A stretch of DNA of 64,000 nucleotides from positions 3,162,001-3,226,000 of the forward strand of contig CAUWAG010000012.1 in the NCBI GenBank assembly GCA_963556695.1, given 5' to 3'. Shown here piece by piece: positions 55,844-64,000 of the stretch. The stretch's first letter is position 1. Each line of letters opens with the position of its first letter. The notes beneath the pieces were generated by a model that did no database searches, had not been told where the DNA came from, and saw only the letters and a list, made by a program, of their open reading frames with translations. Both the position numbers and the translations under genes were made by a program. This stretch comes from Anthostomella pinea. Taxonomy: Eukaryota > Ascomycota > Sordariomycetes > Xylariales > Xylariaceae.

Positions 55844-57563
55844 GATGGGATCGGTGGCGGCTGTAGAATCAACGTTAGTAATTGTCGTAGGTAAATGGTT
55901 TGTTACTTAAATTTCACCTTTGTGGTCGTGTGTAGCCGTTGCCCAGGACGGTTGGTGGGTGTGGGTGGAAGAGGCACGCAGTGCTGAGGTGCAGAACCAA
56001 TTGGGGGCAGATATGCAGAGCACCAAGGCAGCGGCCAAAAAGAATGCTTTCAATGTATGCCAGGCTTGTGGAAAGAAGGTAAGGACCGAGAGGGCTGCTG
56101 GTCGAGAGGGAACCCGAAAGTGATGAGGGTGAAGGTGTGGTTGCACACGCGGGTGTGGATGTTTGGAACGGGAATTGGGTGCCTGGGGCAAGGACGCGTC
56201 CGTTTGCTCAGGTACCAGGTACGTGCAAATCTTCAAGGACTGCATCCATTTGATAAGTCAGTTCCCTGCCTAGGTGATTGGGGTTTGGTTGTTGCAGCTG
56301 GAGGTGCACGTACACTCAACCATTACAAGTGCTCCTTCCGCGCCAGGCAGTTCGAATCTCCCGTTTTTGGATCAGCACCCTGGTACAAGCATTTATATAA
56401 GAATAATCCATCTTTGATGATTAGTCCAGTATGCTTATTCAAGAGAACCTAGACCACCCCAGAATGGTTCGTATCTTGGGTAATGGGGATGTGGTGTATG
56501 AGTTCGCTGTGATCTTATCGCCTCTAGACCTGAGGCCGTGTGCATCTACGGGAGGTCCAGCTTGTTATGAGAGCTGAATTGAGAAGCGATGCACCAAGCA
56601 ATCCTCAAGTAAGTTGAGGTGTTCACAAGCATATCCGTCTCGAGGCTTGCAGAAGCTCTCCCCTACGATGCAGTGCCTGTAAGTCACGCGACACTAAATA
56701 CCATTTCCGTTGCGCGATTTGACATTACAGTCTGACAGATAAACTGCTCACCAGGGCGTAAGGATGCTTCGGTAGAATTCAAGCTGCGTATTGCTCGTGT
56801 TGTGATCCTCCCGACTCGTCACCAAGGCCAGCCATCTCAACAAGCTTTTGAGTATGGCCAACTTGGCTTGGAACATGATACCGACGAGTATCCTGAGCAC
56901 GATATGGTCCGGCGTCGAGATCTTACAGGAACGCATAGTGTAGAGTGTAGACCCCCAATTGATGACTGTCCGTCCACAAGAGATGGGGCTGTCAGTGAAG
57001 AAAATAACAGTGTTGGGAAGGCGGCTACACCATATCAATCAAGCATATGTCGCCAGCGGCGATGATTGGGTGCTTGAATCAAGTATAGCACTCGTTATGT
57101 TGCAAGAACACCTCGCGTCGCGTATAAATGCCACCTATCTAGATATTGATAGCTTTGGAGCAGGGACCTGAAGTGTGACATGAAGCTAAATGCTTTGATT
57201 GATTTGGTGCAGACCGTATGTACGCATGTACCTGCGGGAAGATAGAATCAGGTGAGAGATACAGTCGAAGTCTTAAAGAGGGAATGGTGGTTATATACGT
57301 GCCGATGATAGTGAAGAAAGGGGTGGGCAGGAGGGATGAAGTTGTAGGTGGAATTGGGCCCCTGAATCGGTTGCCTCTAGGTAGTCTAGTGACTAGAACT
57401 TTAGTGCGGGGGTGGCTTGGCAACGGCTTAACGCGCGAGAAGGCGACGACGCGTCGGCGCGCTTCAACTTTACCGGTACTTTCCCAACCAAGCCCCTCCC
57501 TCCTCAACCACTACGAACTGCTGTAGATACAATTCGGACTGAACACCGACTACGAACCATACC
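55844..57563. promoter_or_regulatory. Divergent region, BTB gene / primase
   Basis: 1.7 kb between two starts. No protein gene recognised. A T-arm-like AGTTCGAATCTCCC near 56350 lacks a convincing partner arm for a tRNA. TTATATAAG and GCTTATTC motifs resemble MITE pieces elsewhere in the window. Confidence 0.4.
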
Positions 57564-59371
57564 ATGCCGCACTCTGTATCTAATAGCCCGCCGAACGACA
57601 TGGAACAAATAATGGGCGACGCTTCACCCCAGAATGGCGACAGCCAGACCACAGACAACGACATCCCCATGGCCGAAGCGGAAGAAACGCCCACAGCGAC
57701 CGATGGTGACGAGAAGAAGGACGTCAAGCTAGAAGACCTGTTTGCCGATGTCGACTCTGACGACGAGTTCCCCAGCTCGAAACCAGCAGAAACCAAACCC
57801 TCCAGTTCGCCAGAGGCACCGTCATCGCCAATGTGAGATGCTCTAGTGAGCCCCGACGTGTTGTTGGTTCTGACAGCAAGACAGGGATATCGAGACCGAC
57901 GTCAAGGCCTCAGACCCTGAGATTATGCGCATGTTCTACCAGCGGTTATTCCCCTGGCGGCACCTCTTTCAATGGCTCAACCACAGCCCTACGCCCACCA
58001 ACGACTTCGGACACCGCGAGTTCGCATTGACGCTGCAGGGCGACATCTACCTACGATACATGTCCTATCCGACCTCAGATCTGTAAGCAGGACGTCTCCT
58101 ATCCCCCTTGGAGGCCATTTCCCGCCATTGAACGGCTCGCTGACCATTACACCCCACAGACTACGCAAAGACATCCTCTCCAAGATGCCCTCCCGTTTCG
58201 AGATCGGACCCGTCTACACCACAAACCCGCGCGACCGCAAGACCCTCCGCAATCTCAGCGCCTTCAAGCCGCTCTCCAAAGAACTATGTTTCGATATCGA
58301 TCTGACAGACTACGACGACATCCGGACGTGCTGCGACAAGGCCAACATCTGCAACAAGTGCTGGCAGTTCATGACCATGGCCATCAAGGTCATCGACGCC
58401 GCGCTGCGGGACGATTTCGGGTTCAAGCACATCATGTGGGTGTACTCCGGACGGAGAGGTGCCCATGCCTGGGTGTGCGACAAGAAGGCGCGCGTCATGG
58501 ACGACCAGAAGCGCAGGGCTGTGGCCGGGTACTTGGAGGTGATACGCGGTGGCGCGCAGAGCGGGAAGAAGGTCAATGTGCGGCGGCCGCTGCACCCGCA
58601 TCTCAGGTATGCTATGCTCCCCGTCTATCAATCTCGCCTCCCCCAGCTCTCCATACAATATCCGCGCAACTGGAGCGTGATATGCCTTACCTACGACCCA
58701 ACACTAACACGCCACCCCTCCACAGCCGCAGTCTCGACATCCTAGCCCCGCACTTCCAAACCGACGTCCTCGAATCGCAAGACCCCTGGTCCACCCCCGC
58801 CCGCGCCGAGCACCTGCTCTCCCTGCTCCCAGACAAGACGCTCAACGACAGCCTGCGCAAGAAATGGGACTCGTCCCCGGGTCGGGCCAGCGCCTCCAAG
58901 TGGGCCGACATCGACGCGGTCGCCAAGTCGGGCGCGGGCGGCAAGAGCCTCGACACCAGGACTTTATTGGAAGCCAAACAGGACGTCGTGCTCGAGTACA
59001 CGTACCCGCGTTTGGATATTGAGGTCTCCAAGAAGCTGAACCATTTGCTCAAGTCTCCTTTTGTGGTGCACCCCGGCACGGGGAGGGTTTGCGTGCCTAT
59101 CAACACAAAGCGGCTGGAGGAGTTTGATCCACTGGCTGTGCCGACCGTGCAGGGGCTGTTGGCGGAGATTGATGGGTGGGAGGGCGGCGGCGGTGGTGGT
59201 GGTGCTGGGGCAGAGGAAGAGGGGAAGGGCGAGAATGTCCAGGATTGGGAGAAGACGAGTCTGAAGCCGTATATCGAGGCCTTCCGCGGCTTTGTGCTTG
59301 CCCTCATGAAGGATGAGCGGGATCCTAAGGTCAAGCGGGAGAGGGACGAGGATGAAGGGATGGAGTTTTGA
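57564..59371 (+). CDS. pri1: DNA primase small (catalytic) subunit
   Basis: Synthesises the RNA primer for DNA polymerase alpha in the nucleus. Four exons, 57564-57832, 57885-58082, 58160-58606 and 58726-59371, sum to 1,560 nt (519 aa). A divergent acidic leader (about 95 aa) precedes the conserved core MRMFYQRLFPW. The catalytic aspartates are in FDIDLTDYDD; the zinc-site cysteines follow in CCDKANICNKCW; the motif WVYSGRRGAHAWVCD is present. A poly-Gly/Glu insert (about 59180-59230) and a basic tail are strain-variable-looking regions. All core motifs intact. Just 3' lies a GGGCGAT repeat (about 59473-59500). Confidence 0.96.
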
Positions 59372-59472
59372 GTTCAACGTCAGAGACGGAGAGTTTGGTC
59401 TCTGTATGTGAATGTTGGAGCGTGAGAGGGAGATGAGAGCAGGGGAGGATAGATGGATGATACCACGAGTCG

Positions 59473-59500
59473 GATGGGCGATGGGCGATGGGCGATGGGC
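59473..59500 (+). repeat. Short tandem repeat, unit GGGCGAT
   Basis: About four tandem copies in the 3' region of pri1. Confidence 0.8.
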
Positions 59501-59746
59501 CCGGTTTGGCTTAGGAGACCCCTTATGCATATGGGTAGGAGTTTGGGATAAGGACTTTACCTACATGTAGCTACCGCACCGGTTGGGATGTGTATAATGA
59601 GGATCGAATGACACTGCACTTTCAAAGCAATCACTCACAAGAGGCTGGCCTGTTAATCTTACCGTGTGACAATCATCTATACACTTCACATAATCTTCCC
59701 CAAAGCCCTTGTAGTCACAATAGGTAGGCAAGAATCATCTCACGTA

Positions 59747-59965
59747 CACTGAACCCTCATAAGTTTTCCGTACACGTCCCTTCCAGCAATCAACGTCAAC
59801 GGCAAATCCATCAATCGGAATAAGCACACCGGAATAGGCAGTTGGATGTCTGGGGGCCATGCTTGACGGTTATTCCAGGGTGCTTATTCTAAGGATAGAA
59901 AATACCCCTGAATGTACAAGATCCTGAGGACGGGGTGTAAGGTACGGACTTATGACGGTTTAGTG
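59747..59965 (+). mobile_element. MITE with pogo-like termini (219 bp)
   Basis: Left end CACTGAACCCTCATAAG and right end CTTATGACGGTTTAGTG are inverted copies with a few changes; TA flanks both sides (59745-59746 and 59966-59967). The interior holds GGAATAAGC and GGAATAGGC blocks, also found at about 53035. It has no coding capacity. Confidence 0.8.
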
Positions 59966-60380
59966 TACTTACACCATCACCACCACCACTACCACTAGCT
60001 AGTAGACAACCATATGCATTAGGTAGCAAAGCGTATCAATTCGTTTTCATCCAGCCACCAGAAGCTAGGCAGCCCGCCGAAACGCCTGGCAAAGTGCAAA
60101 GGGGTATGTAGCTCTATCGTTACAAGCCTCCATCCATCATTCCTGATGGAAGGGCTACCACGCAGCAATCAGCAATGATCGCGTTTAGAATGCTCTGAGC
60201 GCAGCAGACTGCCCTCCATTGTATGATCGATCACGGTAGCCGTGGACTCACCATTTCCCGAGCACTAACCTCGCATGTCAAGTAATGAAATTTCGCGAGA
60301 CGTGCCATATAACGATATTCAGCGTCCAGCATAGCCACACCCAGGGTAGCGCCGTGGGCAAGAGAACGCATGAGAATCGA

Positions 60381-62246
60381 TCAGTAGAAATTCTGCGCGT
60401 CATGGCCACCCGAGCCAAACCCCCCTGAGCCACCACCAGGGCCCTGCCAGTGGCCTCCCCCTTGCTGCTGGAAAGGCTGACCGTACTGGGGCGCCTGCGA
60501 CTGATATCCATTACCACCCTGCGACCCCAACGAGGGAAAGCTGTCATCATACGAGACGGAAGCGTGGGAGCCGAAGGCCCCCTGGTTCTCGCGTGGTCCC
60601 ACGTCGTCCAATGATTTATAATTGCCGCGTCCGCCACGACCGCTCCCCTTTCCGCCGCGACCGCTGGCGCGGTAACCTCTGTTAGCAGCACCGGCTCCGC
60701 GGAAGCCAGCTCTTTGGTTGCCACCCCGTCCTTGGTAGCCCGAATGGTAGCCACGAGAGTTATTGCCGTAATTGCCGCTAGAATTACGTGGTCGTCCATC
60801 CTCGTCACCTCCAGGATACTTTCGCTTTCCTCTGTTTGAGGAGAGACCACTGTTGCCGTTCTCGACGGACTGTTCGGGCTCAATGCGTAGCATGACTTTC
60901 TCGCCTACCACGGTTTCGAAGACCATTTCACTGTCCGGCGGCAAAGGCTGCCAGTCCCGAATCTTATTGGCATCCGATGGACGGGCGCTCCTTCTCGTTG
61001 CGATCACCACCATTGGGTTGGCCTGGTCTGTGTGGTACTTGGCGTTGTCAGGCACCGGCCTGACGGACACGGCCCAGATACTGTTGTCCCAGGAGCCTAT
61101 GCCCGTAGCCTCCCACTTCATCTTCGCATTCATCCCACCAATCTTGTCTAATATGTGCTTGGGACACGCACGCGGGGTGATGATGATGGTATTTGCGTGG
61201 TATTTCAGATCGCCGTTAGGCATGCTTGGGGCTGCAAGTTTGATTAGTCGCTTCGTATCTTCGGGTTGCATCATGTAGCTCGTGAAGAACACAGTTTTCC
61301 TAATAGCCAGGCGCTCGCCTCGGCCTCGTTCTTGGTCAACAATGGCATTGTGACTGTTGACTAGGTGTTGCACCTCGGCGACCTCGACAACCGGGTCTAG
61401 GCTGGTCGCGATTTCCGGGACTTGGATTACTTCGCCGACGATTGGTCCTCGAGTGGAGGTGCCGGGGTGCCTTTGCAGGCGCTCGTTGTAATCGGCCAGG
61501 AACGCTTTGAAGCCGGAAACATGTCGCTGCCGGTCCTCGTATATACGAATCTCCTGCGCGCCCTTGTATGTCTCCATCATAGCCTCGAGGAAGCCTTGCT
61601 TAAAATGCATGGTACTGCGGAATCGTTCGTTGTTAGGCCCGACCTCCGGTTTGAGACCAGCCATGTCGAAATCAAGTTTCTTGCTCGTGACGATACGCTT
61701 GATCAGCTCCGAGAAGCCCCGTTCGCTTCGGCCAGTCAGCAGCACGCAAAGAGCACCTTGCTCTTTCATGCTCAGCTTCACCAGCTCGACGATCTTCTCG
61801 TTCCACCAGCCTGCCCATCCTCGTTTTTCCTCTCGCTCGACGCCATCACCCGTTGCCGCCAGTATGCGCGAATCGTGCCACCAGCCTCCATTGACAAAGA
61901 TTTCGGGGCTGCCTAGCTGACCCAGTGTTGGGCTGTTCCAAAGTTTCGGGTTCGGCAGAGGGGTTTGGAAGAGGGTGTTGTCAAAGTCGTATACGTGGAT
62001 CGCGTTGATCTTGTCTACGGCTGCATCGCAGGTCAGCACAAAGAGCCAGCCCTAGTCGAGGATGTGTCGCGTATGATGCAGGTGCAATACGGGCGAGCGA
62101 GGCAGGGCTTGCGGGTGTCTGCGTATGCATGCGCAGTACATACCAGGCAGCTGCTTGTTCAGAATGGACCATCTGCTGAGGGCCGTCACTGTATGGCGGC
62201 TGTTGGCCGAGCCATTCGAGGCGCCATTGGCGTACTTGGACGCCAT
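60381..62246 (-). CDS. HAD-superfamily 'Swiss-army-knife' RNA-repair-like protein with Gly/Arg-rich tail
   Basis: Two exons (62144-62246 and 60381-62020; junction base from frame) give 580 aa. After a short Ser-rich leader (MASKYANGASNGS), the HAD catalytic motif I is VYDFDNTLFQTPLP (D-F-D-N-T). Conserved features include WNSPTLGQLG, VLLTGRSERGF (motif II-like Thr) and RIYEDRQRHV. A second conserved domain (about residues 270-420) is followed by a long RGG/Gly-Tyr-rich tail (about 440-580) of the RNA-binding type. Members of this family are predicted nucleic-acid phosphatases; activity is not shown here. The exon 1 end near the 5' splice site is set by the reading frame. Divergent from the UPF0235 gene. 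Confidence 0.87.
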
Positions 62247-62826
62247 GCTGCGTCGTAAAAGCAGTCGCGTGGAAGTTGAAGGCCTGAAGAAGAACATGCA
62301 ACTACGAGAACATAATTGAATCGGGATGTATCGATCAAATGGAAGTTCTCGAATGGCAGATGGAGGTGCGTGTAAATATCGAGCCTGCGCACCTGCGTAA
62401 GGTAGCGAGCTTGGATGAATAAGATATTCTGATGGTGTCACTGCCTGCCAGGCATCCCATGCTCCACTGCCTGCAGTCTGCAGATGGGCCCCTGCAGTTT
62501 TTGCGCTAGTGAAGTAGAAGGTCCAAGCTCCCATCCCGTCCTCTCCAGCTCCTGCCTCTGCTTCTGTGACTCCTGAGGACTTGAAGACCTCAGGCCATCA
62601 CGATACTGAATATTCCCTCGTTCAACAGCTGAGTCTTAACACAAATTTCAATTCCAAAGAATAAGGGAAACAGCTGGTATTTTATCGCAGTTCCAGCAAA
62701 GTTTCTCGGAGCTAAGCTTACATCTTTTCAAACACTACAATTACCACGTCTACATGTAGCGAAGCACGTACAGCTCCCGGCGGACAAGCGGATACTCGTT
62801 ACAACGTATCAAAAAACCCACCCACA
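62247..62826. promoter_or_regulatory. Divergent promoter, RNA-repair-like gene / UPF0235 gene
   Basis: 0.58 kb between two starts; no specific site recognised. Confidence 0.4.
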
Positions 62827-63319
62827 TTGATACGACATCCGGTAGCAGATGATATGGCCACCCGTACCGCTATCACCCAGATCAAGAAGTCATCCGTGGA
62901 CATCCTGCACCTGCGTTGTCATGTTCGGCCAGGTGCAAGCCAGGTACGCGAGGGAGTTACGGCCGTAAACGACGATACGATCGAGCTCTGCGTGGCCGCT
63001 CAAGCGCACGACGGAAAGGCAAACAAAGCTGTGCTGGAAATACTGAGTGAGGTGAGTTATCACAACGTGCACCTTCCTGCGTTTCTTGCCGCGATGGGTA
63101 CTGTCGCGCTGTAAAGGCACCATTCTGGTCGAACCAGCAACTTACGGAGTGCAGGCTTTGGACATCGCAAAGTCTGACCTACAGATTACGCACGGGTTGA
63201 AGACCAGGGATAAGACCATCAGTGTCCCCACTGCTTGCTTCCAGCATGGAGGGGCCAGGAAAGACGTAGACATCTCGCTTCTCGTTAGAGAGAAGCTACT
63301 GCGCAGCGAATCGACGTAA
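62827..63319 (+). CDS. UPF0235 (YggU/DUF167) family protein
   Basis: A small conserved protein of unknown biochemical role. Exons 62827-63051 and 63155-63319 (donor GTGAGT, acceptor GTGCAG) give 129 aa. The signature is [13 protein letters not shown], then [17 protein letters not shown], then [14 protein letters not shown], the usual order in this fold. The start may instead be the Met at residue 10 (MATRT). It ends KLLRSEST. No lesions. Confidence 0.85.
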
Positions 63320-63699
63320 TGATGCATGCGAGCCATAGACTTGGACAGCCAACGGAACACATCTGAAAATGTAAAAGTCTGTACAGGCAATCGTCAGCAA
63401 AAAAGTCATTCTGTGGATTCGCAGCAGATTTTGGGAAGTTGCCAATAGTGTCAGGTAATATAGAACAATGTGGTGAGTATATTTAATCATGCTCATGAAG
63501 CATGAGTAATAAACAGCCTCGTGAAAAAATTCATCATAGAAAGGGCAGTAGAATGGGTTGTGTTTGGAGTGACTTACCAATTGTCAACGCCCAGCTCTAG
63601 TCACTCAGGCCCATCACAGTCGACGAAGGGCTTATTGTTGGAGACATAGGAAAGCGGATTATATATGTACAATGCCACCTGACAATGTAGTAGCATCGT
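63320..63699. other. Intergenic region
   Basis: No gene seen. Confidence 0.4.
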
Positions 63700-64000
63700 C
63701 TACTCCACATTGGCCGAGACGGGACTGATTTCGACGCCGTACTTCTCTCTGAGTCGCTCTCGTCTCCGCTCCTCGTAGCCAGGTGGCTTAATGTCTGTAG
63801 AGATGTCAGCCGGACTACACTTCAGATTGACAACGAACGTCTCCACGAGGGACAGGGTGGAACGGAATATAGTGTTTGACGCACCTCTACCCTCGCCGAT
63901 ATCTGCGATGGTCTCGGTTATTGGCCGTCTGCGGTTCTTCCGCATGAATTCTTTGCGCTCATACTCGTCCATCCCGGGTACCTCTGTCCTCTTTCCACGC
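63700..64000 (-). CDS. Conserved-looking small protein, partial at the window edge
   Basis: The frame is open from the window edge to a TAG at 63700-63702, reading EVPGMDEYERKEFMRKNRR at its start and PPGYEERRRERLREKYG near its end. The charged, helix-forming ends look conserved, while the middle (about 63790-63895) has GT/AG signals (GTGCGT ... ATTAAG) and may be an intron. The gene may begin outside the window or at the ATG at 63972. I do not recognise the family. Confidence 0.55.
   Translation of the reverse strand, partial: RGKRTEVPGMDEYERKEFMRKNRRRPITETIADIGEGRGASNTIFRSTLSLVETFVVNLKCSPADISTDIKPPGYEERRRERLREKYGVEISPVSANVE

Larger units (their letters stand above)
59372..60380. other. Convergent intergenic region, primase / RNA-repair-like gene
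   Basis: Holds both 3' UTRs and the MITE at 59747-59965. No gene seen. Confidence 0.45.

Noticed and set aside
56250..56370. T-arm-like AGTTCGAATCTCCC suggesting a tRNA gene
   Set aside because: The upstream 60-80 bases give no D arm or paired acceptor stem.
58286..59334. Long frames overlapping the primase on both strands
   Set aside because: Shadows of GC-rich primase exons; the true frame carries all primase motifs. The 3' half of the 361-codon plus-strand frame is exon 4 itself.
60278..60883. 201-codon minus-strand frame overlapping the RNA-repair-like gene
   Set aside because: Alternate-frame reading of the Gly-rich tail.

Overview
This window comes from a filamentous ascomycete (Pezizomycotina; a Sordariomycete is plausible, but that is inference). 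Short introns of about 50-70 nt, genes such as eIF2B-epsilon, Skn7, the primase small subunit and PTH11/UstYa-like families, and a two-speed layout all point there. GC-balanced gene blocks alternate with very AT-rich stretches (about 3.65-4.05, 23.4-26.1, 27.95-29.2 and 39.4-41.9 kb) that look like repeats degraded by repeat-induced point mutation (RIP).

Layout. 0-3.6 kb: a terpene-cyclase gene with C-terminal nonsense codons, divergent from a cytochrome P450 split by a tRNA-headed SINE. 4-9.3 kb: a solo LTR and an internally deleted Tad1-like LINE. 9.9-12.4 kb: a multi-intron MFS efflux transporter with two frame breaks. 12.9-14.3 kb: a broken gene of unknown function. 14.9-17.2 kb: intact eIF2B-epsilon. 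17.7-22.9 kb: a rhodopsin/PTH11-like fragment, a complete pogo-type element with TIRs, and a degenerate NACHT-like gene. 23-29 kb: AT-rich DNA with solo LTRs and a nearly intact pogo/Fot element. 32-34.3 kb: Skn7 with a 17-nt microexon. 34.3-39.4 kb: a long gene-free stretch. 39.4-42.7 kb: AT-rich DNA, a solo LTR and a deleted, mutated copy of the 26-kb pogo element. 42.8-46.8 kb: an amino-acid/choline permease with an 11-nt microexon, divergent from a PTH11-like membrane protein. 48.9-54.2 kb: a small secreted peptide candidate, a GNAT acetyltransferase, a UstYa-like gene, a 3' LINE fragment with target-site duplication, and a broken FAD-linked oxidase. 54.4-64 kb: conserved genes (BTB protein, primase Pri1, HAD Swiss-army-knife RNA-repair-like protein, UPF0235/YggU protein, a gene at the window edge) plus a TA-flanked MITE.

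The biological theme is decay of secondary-metabolism genes (terpene cyclase, P450, MFS pump, FAD oxidase) by transposons, C-to-T nonsense changes and frameshifts, next to intact housekeeping genes. The most unusual item is the 562-bp element at 2821-3382. It has a tRNA-like head with A and B boxes, a 3' tail homologous to the 3' end of the LINE in the same window, an (ATC)n end and a 14-bp target-site duplication. It is a SINE that probably depends on that LINE, caught inside a P450 exon.

All gene models are by eye. Exon joins were chosen from splice signals, frame and remembered family consensus; no alignment or expression data were available.
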